The notes under the pieces were generated by a model, which was given only the letters and a program-made list of their open reading frames with translations, had not been told where the DNA came from and searched no databases. The position numbers were made by a program, and so were the translations under genes. Of a DNA stretch of 64,000 nucleotides, positions 46,403 through 57,765 are shown in pieces. This stretch comes from Voacanga thouarsii (lineage: Eukaryota; Streptophyta; Magnoliopsida; Gentianales; Apocynaceae): contig JANUWF010001640.1 in NCBI GenBank assembly GCA_026120185.1, positions 434,001 to 498,000 on the forward strand, in the 5' to 3' direction. Each line of letters starts with the position of its first letter. Positions within the stretch are counted from its first letter, which is position 1.

Positions 46403-46413
46403 TGGTATCAGTG
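46403..46413 (+). promoter_or_regulatory. Primer binding site, element D
   Basis: TGGTATCAGTG lies two bases after the LTR end. It differs from the A and C sites at the tenth base and beyond, fitting a diverged or mutated initiator-Met tRNA site. Confidence 0.85.
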
Positions 46414-46500
46414 ACATGGTTTAGGCAATTACTTGATTTATGGGGTTCTATTTTCTTAAGTATTCTGACCTGGTGCTAATTCTTATCTTTTGTTTATAGG

Positions 46501-47193
46501 ATGGTCAAAAGAGTTGTACCGCTTGTCAGAAACTGGCCCGCTGGTTACGGGAATCCACCTGCCCCACTACTCGTAGTTGACCCACCCGCGTCTGATTCAG
46601 AGAGAGAGTGTGAGCCGTCAGTGCTAGATGACCCGGTGGTTGAGACGGAGATAGAGGTCGAGGAGAGTCTAGGGGAAGATGAGGGAGATGAGGAGATGAC
46701 GGAGTTGAGTGAGGGAGAGGTAGATGAGCTAGGGAATGATGGAGACGATGAGAACGAGGGAGAGATGGTTGGGGTAGAAAGAGAGGACGAGGAGGTAATG
46801 GAGGTTGTCCTGGGAGAGAGAGACAGTAGGCAGTCAGCTCTAGGAGGGGTAGATAAGGAAAAGAGGAAGCTAGAAGGGAGTCCTGAGGGGTGGGGACTCC
46901 GATTTGGACTGGGTGTAGATGCCATGCTAAGAAGAAAGGGGTTGGTTGATCCATCTGACTTGGGGAGTGAGAGGCCTGCGCCTAAGGGTATAGTTAGATT
47001 AGCGTTGGACGAGCTCTATGAGATGGCCATGAGAGCCAAGAGATGCCGAGAGGGTGAGTCAGGGCAGCCAAGTGGGAGCGTTGGTTTTGCGAGGAACTAC
47101 ATAGGGAGACCCGATAGTTTCGTGGGGTGGCTGGTGGAACCGGCCTCTGACGACTCCGATACCTCTGTTGAAACTAGGGAGAGTCGAACATAG
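46501..47193 (+). CDS. Acidic pre-gag ORF of element D, open over 230 codons
   Basis: This is the only intact version of the pre-gag ORF here. The ATG follows directly on a T-rich tract ending TATAGG. The protein begins basic (MVKRVVPLVRNW) and is then very rich in Glu and Asp to about residue 120. A mixed region with KEKRKLEGSPEGWGLRFGLG and a second Arg/Lys-containing stretch (ALDELYEMAMRAKRC) follows. The end, DSFVGWLVEP then SDDSD, matches the GGWLYE...DSDED ends of A and C. LLVVDPPASDSERE near residue 23 could correspond to the hydrophobic-acidic motifs of A and C. There is no signal peptide, membrane segment or zinc finger. The function is unknown; minus-strand ORFs across it are shadows. 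Confidence 0.7.
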   Translation: MVKRVVPLVRNWPAGYGNPPAPLLVVDPPASDSERECEPSVLDDPVVETEIEVEESLGEDEGDEEMTELSEGEVDELGNDGDDENEGEMVGVEREDEEVMEVVLGERDSRQSALGGVDKEKRKLEGSPEGWGLRFGLGVDAMLRRKGLVDPSDLGSERPAPKGIVRLALDELYEMAMRAKRCREGESGQPSGSVGFARNYIGRPDSFVGWLVEPASDDSDTSVETRESRT

Positions 47194-47509
47194 AAGACCA
47201 GCAGCTTTTACTTTTTCTTTCTTTGGAATTTGCATACTTTTGCTTGTTTATCTTTTTCTTAAGGGAGCATGTGGCTCATAGGGCCTATCTATCATTTTAA
47301 ATAAAAAGGGTAACGTATGAGATGACCCATTCTTTTCTACAGAGAATGGTTTATATGACAAGCATGAGCTTCGTGTATTACTTGATCTATCTCTGCACGT
47401 TATCATCACATTCTCTTTTAGATGAGTACATTACTATCAACTGATCATGTACCTAAGCATATTCTTTTCCCTCTTGATAACTAACTGACCCTGAGTGAAT
47501 GTGATTAAG

Positions 47510-48361
47510 ATGGCACCCAGACGCCGAACGATTATGCAAGCAGAACGGTGCAGGAGACTGCATCTTCCACCCCAGAGTTTGAACAAATGCGTCGTTCCAC
47601 CCCCGATGTGGAAGAGCACCTGCCAGGAGAGCATGAGATAGCTTCGGAGAGGTCACGGGATGTGACCATGGGTCAGGCTTTTGACAAGATGGCCTCGATT
47701 CTACAGAACTTGACCGAAAAAGTGGACAAGGTGGCCAGGAAACCACCGCGGGGAGAGGATGAGGCTTTGGAGCGTTTCCTGAAGTTCCAGCCTCCCACAT
47801 TCCAGGGGGAGGTGGAACAGGATGAGAAAGCCGAGCATTGGATTGAGCAGATGGAGGACATTTTCACTACTCTGCAGTACTCGAAAGAAAGGATGGTGAA
47901 GTTTGCTGCTTTTCGGCTAAGGGGACCGTCTCGGGCATGGTGGCAGCGAGTACGGGGTGATTGGGACAAGGAGGAGCAGGAGTAGACCTGGGATGATTTT
48001 ACGGAGGCTTTCCGGGCCGAGTACATTCCTCGATGGGTGGCTGAGAAGAGGGAGGATGAATTCCAGACCCTCGGGTAGGGAGGCATGATCGTGGCCCAAT
48101 ATGCAGCCCGATTCATGCAGTTGTCCAAGTACTGCAAGTGCTTGGTAAACACGGAGCAGAAGCGCACTCGGCAATTCGTGAAAGGGCTAAGGCCAGATTT
48201 GAGGAAGGCGTTGGCTCCATCACCGCCAATGTCGTACACCGACGCAGTGGACGCAGCTTCCTGGACGGAGAACGAAGATCGGCACCAACCGGTGAACCGA
48301 CCCTTCCAACCAAGTCGTCCACCTATGAGGCCTCCAGGCAATAAGCGACCTGCGGGTTCTA
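47510..48361 (+). pseudogene. gag: gag of element D, 5' part
   Basis: The ATG at 47510 gives MAPRRRT as in A; a one-base shift then moves the frame, which is open from 47548. The capsid-like region reads EALERFLKFQPPTFQG, then HWIEQMEDIFTTLQYS, MVKFAAFRLRGPSRAWW. TAG codons at 47983 and 48076 replace what are probably Gln codons. The Pro/Arg-rich linker (NRPFQPSRPPMRPPG) runs to 48361, where copia E is inserted; gag resumes at 57475. Confidence 0.88.
48357..48361. repeat. Target-site duplication TTCTA of copia E (left)
   Basis: TTCTA here and at 57470-57474 are identical and flank E exactly. The D gag frame is continuous when one copy is kept. Confidence 0.95.
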
Positions 48362-50052
48362 TGTAGGATTTCTATCATGCATAATCAGATTAAGCGCAGC
48401 AGAAAACAACAAGAAATCCAAGCAATGGATCACGGGTTTGCAATAGAAACGGGAAAAAGGAGAAGATTGCGTTTATTACCTCGTGAAGCCGGAATTCAAA
48501 AATTTTCAGAAACAAGAACGCAGGCGTGATCCAGATTATCCAAAACCGTTCACTGCAGCTCAACTAAAGTCCAAGAAAGAACTCCCCCTAATGATAATCC
48601 ACACAAGGTTGAATGCTCACAATCTCATAATTCTATGCTAGTAGAATTCGGGAGGCTAGGGTTTGATCAAGAAGAGACGGATAGGGTTTGATCAAGAGAG
48701 AGGCAGAGAAACGGTTTCTCTGTTATTGCGTGAATAGTCTATCTCTCACCCTAAGGAAACCGTTTCCTTATATTTATAGATTTATAATTACCATAAATTG
48801 CAACTTAGTCCTTCAACGTCCAATTGTCAACAAATTGGTCCTTGAAGTTTACTTAATTACAATTAGGTCCCATGAATTATAACAAACTTATAATTCACCT
48901 ATAAATATATTCCATTCTCTTAATTGACTCCACAATATTATCAAAGAATACATTTGAGCATTCAAATCTTTGTTGTGTGTGACCCATTAGGTTTCCTAGT
49001 CTTATTGGTAGCATAATATGAATTAATTCTAACAATATTAGAATTAATAGTCCTTAATAAAATAAAGGATTAAATTTATTAATTCTCTAATTAATAAATT
49101 CATATTTAGCATATCAAGAGCGACATCTAGCAATGACTCTTGACCACCCAAAAGTCCAGAAAGTCAAGTGGCTTGACATGAACCTTTCAATAGCAAATTA
49201 TCGGTGCAATAAACTCCTTTCAACATACAATATCTCATTCGGTCTAGAGCATGGAATTAGTGCCAACTCCCTCCAGAATATTATTAATTTTGGCCCGAAT
49301 ATTTTAGTACTTGTTCAAGAAATCCATTACTCGATATGTGTATCAATTGGAACCATTTCCATCACATAGTCGCCTTGGCCAAGGACTTCATGAGTAATGA
49401 TTTCTACAAGTGGCCTTGAGATATACTCTCCTACTATTAGGAGTGGTGAATCCTTTATTGACCCTCTCAACTACTTTCGTTTACTTTACGTTGTACCCAA
49501 TATCCATCCCATAGGCGGTCCTAGATAAGACTCCAAAGATTAGAATCAAAGTACAACGCTCGATAAACAAAGTACCTTGGAGATCTCAAGTCTAAGGATA
49601 CTTGCACACTTGCTATAATGAGATTCTATCACTGGCACTAAATAGTTATCCAAGTGATTATCTCGTAGCTAGGTCATCCAATGAACTTGTTTCAAAACAA
49701 GCATCCACACGTTAATCCTGAGTATCCCAATACCCACGGATATGAGAACCACCGCTTGATCCAATCAAGAGATATAACATGTGCCAGTCTTGGCGTATTA
49801 ATAATGTCCCATCTTATTAATACTATGACTGGGGATTATTTAAGTACAAACACTGCATAGTGTAGTAGGAATCTCACATCATGATCTCTATCATGATTTC
49901 CTTAACTACTGTGTTGTACTAGGGACTTTATCTAACGGTTTGTACACATATTTAGATATAACAATCAAACTGAAAGATAAAGAATGCCTCTTATTAATTT
50001 AATATGCAATATACATGGTACAAGTGATTGCCTCTAGGGCACAACACTAACA
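48362..50052 (-). mobile_element. 3' LTR of copia E
   Basis: TGTAGGATTTC to AACACTAACA on the plus strand, 1691 bp, equal in length to the other LTR with few substitutions. Small ORFs at 48688-48882 and 49133-49369 recur in both LTRs only because the LTRs do. Confidence 0.93.
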
Positions 50053-50066
50053 AACTCCCACTTGCA
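50053..50066 (-). promoter_or_regulatory. Polypurine tract of copia E
   Basis: Minus strand reads AAGTGGGAGTT directly against the LTR start TGTTAG. Confidence 0.85.
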
Positions 50067-50871
50067 CTAGAGCCAATCATTCATGTATCGAATACCAAAT
50101 GACTCAACATATTTATCATGTTTCTTACGGGAAAGCGCTTTAGTGAGTGGATCGGCTATGTTACGATCCGTGGGAATTCTCTCTATCTTTACATCTCCTC
50201 TATCTATGATTTCTCTAATCAGATGATAGCGTCTAAGTACATGCTTGGATCGTTGATGAGATCGTGGTTCCTTTGCCTGTGCAATGGCTCCATTGTTGTC
50301 ACAATACAAAGGTATCGAATCAACAATGCTGGGCACCACTCCAAGTTCAGTGATGAACTTCTTGATCCATACTGCTTCTTTAGCTGCTTCAGAAGCTGCT
50401 ATGTACTCTGCTTCAGTAGTCGAATCGGCAGTAGTCTCTTGTTTGGAGCTCTTCCAACTAACTGCCCCACCACCTAATGTAAATACGTAGCCAGATTGTG
50501 ATTTGAAGTCGTCCTTATCGGACTGAAAGCTGGCATCAGTATACCCTCTTACTTGTAAATCACCATCTCCATATATCAAGAATGCATCCTTAGTCCTTCG
50601 TAAGTACTTAAGGATATTCTTTACTGACCGCCCGATGACCCTCTCCAGGATCAGATTGGTATCTGCTCGTCAAACTAAGAGCACACGATACATCGGGCCT
50701 AGTACATATCATAGCATACATGATAGACCCAATTGCCGAAGCATATGGAATTCTACTCATGTGATCCCTTTCAACTTGTGTCTTTGGAGACATCGACTTT
50801 GAAAGGCTTACACCATGTGTCATAGGTAAGAATCCTCTTTTGGATTGATCCATGCTGAACCTTTTCAGCAC
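50067..50871 (-). pseudogene. pol: RNase H region of copia E pol
   Basis: Two frames cover it. The first (50871-50608) has LKRFSMDQSKRGFLPMTHG and IGSIMYAMICTRPDV, the end of RT. The second (50579-50067) has YTDASFQSD, TEAEYIAASEA and CDNNGAIAQ, the RNase H catalytic blocks, and ends with NIADPLTKAL. Frameshifts near 50590 and 50880 separate them from each other and from the upstream RT frame. Confidence 0.9.
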
Positions 50872-52501
50872 TTTGTCTATGTATGTAGGCTTGTGAAAGA
50901 CCTAGCAACCTTCTAGATCTATCTCTATAGATCTTTATTCCCAGAATATAGGTTGCTTCTCCAAGGTCTTTCATGGAGAACATCTTGGACAACCAAATCT
51001 TCACTGATTGAAGAGTGGAAACATCATTTCCTATAAGCAATATGTCATCTACATAAAGCAATAGGAAAACAACTTTACTCCCACTAGCCTTCTTGTACAC
51101 ACAAGGTTCATCCATGTTTTGAATGAAACCAAATTCTTTAATTGTCTCATCAAAACGGATATTCCAACTCCTAGATGCTTGCTTAAGTCCATAAATGGAC
51201 CTTTGCAACTTGCACACCTTTGTGCCATCTTCGGATATGAAACCTTCAGGCTGTGTCATATACACTTCCTCAATCAGGTTTCCATTAAGGAAAGCTGTTT
51301 TCACATCCATTTGCCAGACCTCATAATCGTAATGAGCGGCAATGGCTAGGAGTATTCTTATGGATTTCAACATCGCAACTGGTGAAAAAGTTTCGTCATA
51401 GTCAATACCTTGTCGTTGACGATAACCTTTTGCTACCAAGCGAGCCTTATAGGTAACCACATTACCATCCATGTCAGTTTTCTTTTTGAAAACCCATTTA
51501 CACCCTATAGGCTTGATTCCTTCAGGTGGATCAACCAAAGTCCATACTTGGTTGTCATACATGGAATCCATCTCTGACTTCATAGCTTCGAGCCATTTGT
51601 CAGATTCTGAACTATTCAGAACATCCTCGTAAGTAGTAGGCTCATCGTCATCTATGAGCAATACGTCATTATGGTCACTTATGAGAAATCCATATCTCTC
51701 AGGTGCCACTCGTATCCTACTTGACCTACGAAGCTCTTGTGTGTTAGAAGGTTCATCTATTTGAATAGATACAGGTTCAGAAGGTTGATCAATATTTGTT
51801 TGCTCTTCTTGAACTTCACTAAGTTCAAGCTTGCTCCCACTATCTTCTTTGAACATGTGCTCCTTCTCTAAGAAGACAGCATGTTTTGAAATAAAAACTT
51901 TATTTTCAGAAGGAAGATAGAAGTAATATCCAAACGATTCTTTTGGATATCCAACAAACAAACATTTGTCAAAATTATTTTTAAATTTGTTTGACATTAC
52001 CTTTTTAACAAAAGCAGGGCAACCCCAAATCCTTAAATGAGATAACTTTGGTCTCTTACCAAAGAATAACTCATAAGGAGTGGTATCAACCGTTTTTGAC
52101 GGAACTCTGTTTAAAATGTAAACAGCAGTCTCCAGTGCGTACCCCCAAAACGATTTTGGTAGGTCTGCAAAAGCCATCATGGTCCTTACCATGTCTAGAA
52201 GGGTTCGATTCCTTCTCTCAGATACACCGTTATGTTGAGGTGTATATGGTGGAGTCCATTGAGATAATATTCCGTTATCTCTTAGATAACTTAGAAACTC
52301 TTGACTTAAGTATTCACCTCCTCGATCGGATCTAAGAGCTTTAATACTTTTGCCAAGTTGTTTCTCTACTTCATTCTTGAAGTCTTTGAAACGGTCAAAG
52401 GCTTCAGATTTGTATTTCATCAAATACAAATACCCATATCGAGAATAATCATCAATAAAGGTAATGAAGTATTGATAACCTCCTCTTGCTTGTATTGACA
52501 T
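50872..52501 (-). pseudogene. pol: Integrase core and reverse transcriptase of copia E
   Basis: A long open frame (ORF 52501-50771, 576 codons) holds the integrase core with FIDDYSRYG, LRSDRGGEYL and GVSERRNRT, the D-D-E residues. WGYALETAVYILNRVPSK and a linker rich in Glu and Ser follow. RT begins near residue 270 (DSMYDNQVWTLVDPP, CKWVFKKK, WQMDVKTAFLNG) and reaches YVDD at 51055-51044. A frameshift near 50880 ends the meaningful frame; the last 40 or so codons of the ORF are out of frame. Confidence 0.94.
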
Positions 52502-52826
52502 TGGGCCACATACATACTGAATGTACGAGTTCTAATAACTCTTTTGCCCTTTCTCCTTTTCTTGAAAAAGAAGTTTTAGCCATTTTTCCAAGTAAACAAG
52601 ATTCGCATGTGTCATATGATTCGTAATCAAATGACCCTAAGTCACCCAATTTGTATAACTTAGACACACGTTTTTCATTTACATGGCCTAAACGACAATG
52701 CCATAAGTAAGATGAGATTAAGTTATCCTTTTTATGTTTCTTTTTACTTATATTGAGAATTGGATTATACATGTCTAGAACATATAAACCATTGATCAAA
52801 GTTGCGAGAACCATAATGAATATCAT
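52502..52826 (-). pseudogene. pol: GAG-pre-integrase domain of copia E
   Basis: The HCRLGHVNEKRV and CESCLLGKMAKTSF motifs form the zinc-binding HHCC module before the integrase core. A frameshift close to 52505 separates it from the core frame. Confidence 0.88.
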
Positions 52827-52899
52827 TTAATGAGAAAGAACAACATTTATTCTTAAAACTTAAATGAAATCCGAATAAGTCTAAACAAGCAAGCTGAGA

Positions 52900-53168
52900 T
52901 AATATTTTTCAACAAAGCTGGTACAAAATAACAGTTTTGTAGTTCTAAAACTAATCCGAGAAGGTAGATTGAGATGATAAGTCCCCACGACTAGTGCGGC
53001 AACCTTTGCTCCATTTGCGGCTCGTAGGTCCACGTCACCTTTCTCTAACCTTCTACTTGTCCTTTAGTCCACTGCAAATTATTGCATAAATGAGATCCAC
53101 AACCGGTATCCAATACCCATATCTCATTATTAAAGGCGGTATTAATCTCAATCATAAACATACCAGGA
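52900..53168 (-). pseudogene. pol: Protease of copia E
   Basis: On the minus strand, out of frame with Gag, WVLDTGCGSHLCN gives the aspartic protease active site (DTG). A TAG at 53047-53045 and further shifts follow. NGAKVAALVVGTYHL, typical of copia proteases, is found downstream. Confidence 0.8.
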
Positions 53169-54008
53169 TTAGAAGTAGAAGTGCTTGCAAGCTTCTCCTT
53201 CTCCTTCTTTTCCTTCACGAGTCTCCAAGTAGGCCTTGCAATTACGCCTCCAATGGCCTATTTTGCCACAATGATGACATGGGCCTTTAGGGGCAGCCTC
53301 CTTCTTCTTGACACCTCCTTTGGGCTTAGTAGGAGTGTTCTTCTTCTTCTTCTTAGAAACCTTTTTCTTAGAAGATGAAGAACCTACTAACAAGATTGCC
53401 TTATCATCCTTTTTCATAGAGGACTCAGCAGTCTTAAGCAGATTGATTAGCTCAGGTATTGTGGTCTCAACATTATTCATGTGGTAGTTGATCACAAACT
53501 GCGAAAAACTACTTGGTAATGATTGTAGAATTAAGTCAATACTTAAGTCATGATCCATTACGAACCCAAGAGACCCAAGTTTTTCAATGTAGCCCAACAT
53601 CTGCAGCCCATGAGTGGCCACTGAAGCACCCTCAACCATCTTAGCACGGAACAGTTGTTTAGAGATCTCATATCTCTCTGTTCTAGCTTGTTTATCAAAC
53701 AGCTCTCTAAGATGGAGGATCATTGATTGAGCATCCATATGCTCATGCTGTTTTTGCGGCTCGGGAGACATTGACGCTCGACATGATACAAGATGCTTGT
53801 GTCGCTATCTTCTTTGTGCTTCTTGTGGACAGCATGCTCTTCGACGAGGAGCATCTTGAGTTGGAGGTGGCGGAATAGGAGCTTCTAGCACGTAGAGCAA
53901 CTTTTCCGACTTGAGAACGATTCTCAAGTTTCTATACCAATCCAAATAGTTTGATTCGGTGAGCTTGTTTGTTTCCAAGATGCTACGCAAGTTTAGGTTT
54001 GTCGACAT
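53169..54008 (-). pseudogene. gag: gag of copia E
   Basis: The start (54008) reads MSTNLNLRSILETNKLTESN with a YLDWYRNLRIVL motif typical of copia Gag. A frameshift near 53790 moves to the frame 53771-53169. That frame includes SLPSSFSQFVINYHMN, a Lys-rich stretch and one zinc knuckle, CHHCGKIGHWRRNC (CX2CX4HX4C). A one-base change near 53215 takes protease out of frame with Gag. Confidence 0.9.
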
Positions 54009-55778
54009 GATGCAAATGACCTAGATGTAAAGATAGAATTATTAGAACATGTATATGCAAATGCAATGCAATTAATTAGGTCTTTAATTAAGCGCATAAT
54101 TATTCCACTATTTTACTCAAACCAATAGCCCTCACTATTGACTCGGGAAAGCCCGTTGGAAACTTTCTTAGTGGATCAGTATCCAAATTCCTTAAGAATA
54201 ACCTTGGGTTAGCCCAACAAGCCACTCTTAAGTTCGGTGGTAGGTATCCAATACCAATTACATCAAAAAGTAACTACTTGAATCATTGGGTGATTAACAT
54301 CTTTTAATCATTAAAGTATCAAATACTAGCCCAACTTTGCCTCTAATTTTCTTTATGCTTGGGTTAGCCCAACCGGGATAAAGAAATTAGTTAAATCCAA
54401 CCCATTAACATGAATTTAAATTCTATAGCTTGAACATACTCGATGTCAAGTAGGCTTGGGTTTGCCCAACAACTCTGGTCTCGAAAAAGAGCTCTCGTTC
54501 TCACTATATTAATGGAAGGCATTAGATTTAATATTATTTGAGGGATTTATTCCTTTAAGTGTCTCATTGTTAGGCATGCATACAATTTATCAATAAGTAG
54601 CATAAATTGATAAACATGGTAATAAACAATTACGTGGCATGGTTATGGGCTTTCTAAATTAATTTCCTCGAGCCACCAAGGAAATTAATATGGTCAACCC
54701 TATGTGTTCATGCATGATACGGGTAGATGGTCTTACCATCTCGCCTTATTTTGAACGCCACCTTCAAAATCTTGAAAATTAAATTCTACCTCAATCTAAC
54801 CTATATAATCTAATTACATAATTTCCTAAAAGGAGAAACCTCGAGTTGCATTCGAGGGAGTTAGATGAGAAGAGAATTACATCAGAATATGAGAGAAGGC
54901 AGGACACGCATGCCCTATTTCATTAAAATAAAGCGGTAAAAAATGAATGAACAGATATAATTTGTTTTAGTCCATAACCATCCACCATGCCATTAACTAT
55001 GCTTAAACAAAATAAACATATACTTTTATTATCCAAAATCAGTATTTTGGGAAAATAAAACAAATTCTAAAATCAACATTTAAGAAAAATACATTAATTT
55101 TAAAATTTCAAAATCACTATTTTGAAAAATAAAATTGATTGTTTCAAAACTAATTTTGAGAAAATGCTTCTGGGTCCCATCACGCAACGATAACGGCGGT
55201 CCCGCTGGCCAGTTAGAGGGAGGTGGTTAGGGGGGCAGCGCCCCCGTGGAAAATTTTTTATTTTACAACCTCTCATCAAATGAGATTTTCCCTTTCAAAA
55301 TTCTATTCCAGAACTTTTTTTTAAAAAAAAAAAAACTGAACAGTAACCACCGCGTGCGGCTTGGATTTTCTGGAAATTTTTTTGTTCAGTTCGGGGCCGT
55401 TCCAAGATCAATCAAAACCAGTTTTTGATGTTGACCTTTGTTAATCTTTATTAACAAACCATTGTGATCATTCTCACAATCAATTTAACAATCCAAATTG
55501 TTAAACGAAAGGCTTAATTACAGGATGAACATCAACTGAAGCCAAAACCTGAACATAGACGCAGAACCATTCTGCAATATTTTCAAAAGCATAAAACCCA
55601 CAATGCAGAAACGATTTCTGCAACCTAGATTATTCAAAACAAAACCCAGACGATTACATACAAACCAGCAGACATGATCATACAATTAATATGCTGTAAT
55701 CATGCAATTTACATGCTTGAACAATTCAAAGCAATAAAACATCCCATTAAAACACAAACCCGTTGGCTCTGATATCAC
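54009..55778 (-). other. Long 5' leader of copia E
   Basis: This is about 1.77 kb between the primer site and gag, with no credible gene. It contains three short hairpin-forming repeats, TTGGGTTAGCCCAA or a one-base variant, at 54204-54217, 54359-54372 and 54456-54469, and a related CGGGAAAGCCCG at 54144. These could be packaging or dimerisation structures; that is inference. Confidence 0.75.
55761..55778 (-). promoter_or_regulatory. Primer binding site of copia E
   Basis: Minus strand GATATCAGAGCCAACGG follows the 5' LTR. It matches the initiator-Met primer site TGGTATCAGAGCC except near its start. Confidence 0.8.
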
Positions 55779-57469
55779 TATAGGATTTCTATCATGCATA
55801 ATCAGATTAAGCGCAGCGGAAAACAACAAGAAATCCAAGCCATGGATCACGGGTTTGCAATAGCAATGGGAAAAAGGAGAAGATTGCGTTTATTACCTCG
55901 TGAAGCCGGAATTAAAAAATTTTCAAAAACAAGAACGCAGGCGCGATCCAGATTATCCAAAACTGTTCACTGCAGCTCAACTGAAGTCCAAGAAAGAACT
56001 CCCTCTAATGATAAACCACACAAGGTTGAATGCTCACAATCTCACAATTCTATGCTAGTAGAATTCGGGAGGCTAGGGTTTGATCAAGAAGAGAGACGGC
56101 TAGGGTTTGATCAAGAGAGAGGCAGAGAAATGGTTTCTCTGTTATTGCGTGAATAGTCTGTCTCTCACCCTAAGGAAACCGTTTCCTTATATTTATAGAT
56201 TTATAATTACCATAAATTGCAACTTAGTCCTTCAACGTCCAATTGTCAACAAATTGGTCCTTGAAGTTTACTTAATTATAATTAGGTCCCATGAATTATA
56301 ACAAACTTATAATTCACCTATAAATATAATCCATTCTCTTAATTAACCCCATAATATTATCAAAGAATATATTTGAGCATTCAAATCTTTATTGTGTGTG
56401 ACCCATTAGGTTTCCTAGTCTTATTGGTAGCATAATATGAATTAATTCTAACAATATTAGAATTAATAGTCCTTAATAAAATAAATGATTAAATTTATTA
56501 ATTCTCTAATTAATAAATTCATATTTAGCATATCAAGAGCGACATCTAGCAATGACTCTTGACCACCCAAAAGTCCAGAAAGTCAAGTGGCTTGACATGA
56601 ACCTTTCAATAGCAAATTATCAGTGCAATAAACTCCTTTCAACATACAATATCTCATTCGGTCTAGAGCATGGAATTAGTGCCAACTCCCTCCAAAATAT
56701 TATTAATTTTAGCCCGAATATTTTAGTACTTGTTCAAGAAATCCATTACTCGATATGTGTATCAATTGGAACCATTTCCATCACATAGTCGCCTTGGCTA
56801 AGGACTTCATGAGTAATGATTTCTACAAGTGGTCTTAAGATATACTTTCCCACTATTAGGAGTGGTGAATCCTTTATTGATCCTCTCAACTACTTTCGTT
56901 TTATTTACGTTGTACCCAATATCCATCCCATAGGCGGTCCTAGATAAGACTCCAAAGATTACAATCAAAGTACAACGCTCGATAAACAAAGTACCTTGGA
57001 GATCTCAAGTCTAAGGATACTTGCACACTTGCTATAATAAGATTCTATCACTGGCACTAAATAGTTATCCAAGTGATTATCCCGTAGCTAGGTCATCCAA
57101 TGAACTTGTTTCAAAACAAGCATCCACACGTTAATCCTGAGTATCCCAATACCCACGGATATGAGAACCACCGCTTGATCCAATCAAGAGATATAACATG
57201 TGCCAATCTTGGCGTATTAATAATGTCCCATCTTATTAATACTATGACTGGGGATTAGTTAAGTACAAACACTGCATAGTATAGTAGGAATCTCACATCA
57301 TGATCTCTCTAATGATTTCCTTAACACTGTGTTGTACTGGGGACTTTATCTAACGGTTTGTACACATATTTAGATATAACAATCAAATTGAAAGACAAAG
57401 AATGCCTCTTATTAATTTAATATGCAATATAATGGTTCAAGTGATTGCCTCTAGGGCATAACACTAAAA
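55779..57469 (-). mobile_element. 5' LTR of copia E
   Basis: 1691 bp. The terminal TG at 55779 and CA at 57469 are mutated to TA and AA (plus-strand view), whereas the other LTR keeps both. The right flank is TTCTA and then D gag. Confidence 0.93.
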
Positions 57470-57474
57470 TTCTA

Positions 57475-57765
57475 TGCCGTGGGGAAATCGAGGTAAGCAG
57501 CCTCGAGTGCCTGTAGCCGGATCAATGCAAGGCAGCTTGAACTGCCGACTATGTGGGATGCGAGGCCACACCGAGAGAAACTGCTGGGGTAACGGGGGTG
57601 TGAGATGGTGTTTCAACTGCAGAGACCCAGGACATCTGAGGAACGTCTACCCTAAACCCTTAAGGACTTAGCAGACTGCGCCGACCCAGCCAATGGGAGG
57701 CAACAGAGGCGCCGCTATTGGACCAGCCGGAGCGGGAGGCCTGAAGCCCCAGGTGAAGGCTAAAG
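57475..57765 (+). pseudogene. gag: gag of element D, 3' part with zinc knuckles
   Basis: It continues the frame broken at 48361. The first knuckle, CRLCGMRGHTERNC, is intact (CX2CX4HX4C). The second, CFNCRDPGHLRN, ends in Tyr where the last Cys should be. A TAG at 57669-57671 follows. Two knuckles, as here and in A, agree with the chromoviral layout. Confidence 0.88.

Larger units (their letters stand above)
48362..57469 (-). mobile_element. Ty1/copia element E, complete but frameshifted, antisense inside D gag
   Basis: It has two 1691-bp LTRs, primer site, long leader, gag, protease, integrase, RT, RNase H and purine tract, all on the minus strand, within exact TTCTA target repeats. The order protease-integrase-RT is that of Ty1/copia. 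The LTR/tract junction (minus strand AGTGCAAGTGGGAG then TGTTAG) and the CCCTAGAGGCAAT motif resemble Angela/BARE-type elements, as does the 1.77-kb leader. Only a few frameshifts and stops occur and the LTRs look alike, so it is among the younger insertions. Confidence 0.92.

Noticed and set aside
46526..46954. Minus-strand Pro/Ser/Leu-rich ORFs opposite the acidic ORF of D
   Set aside because: They are shadows of a Glu/Asp-rich codon run; no start context, motif or conservation in A or C.
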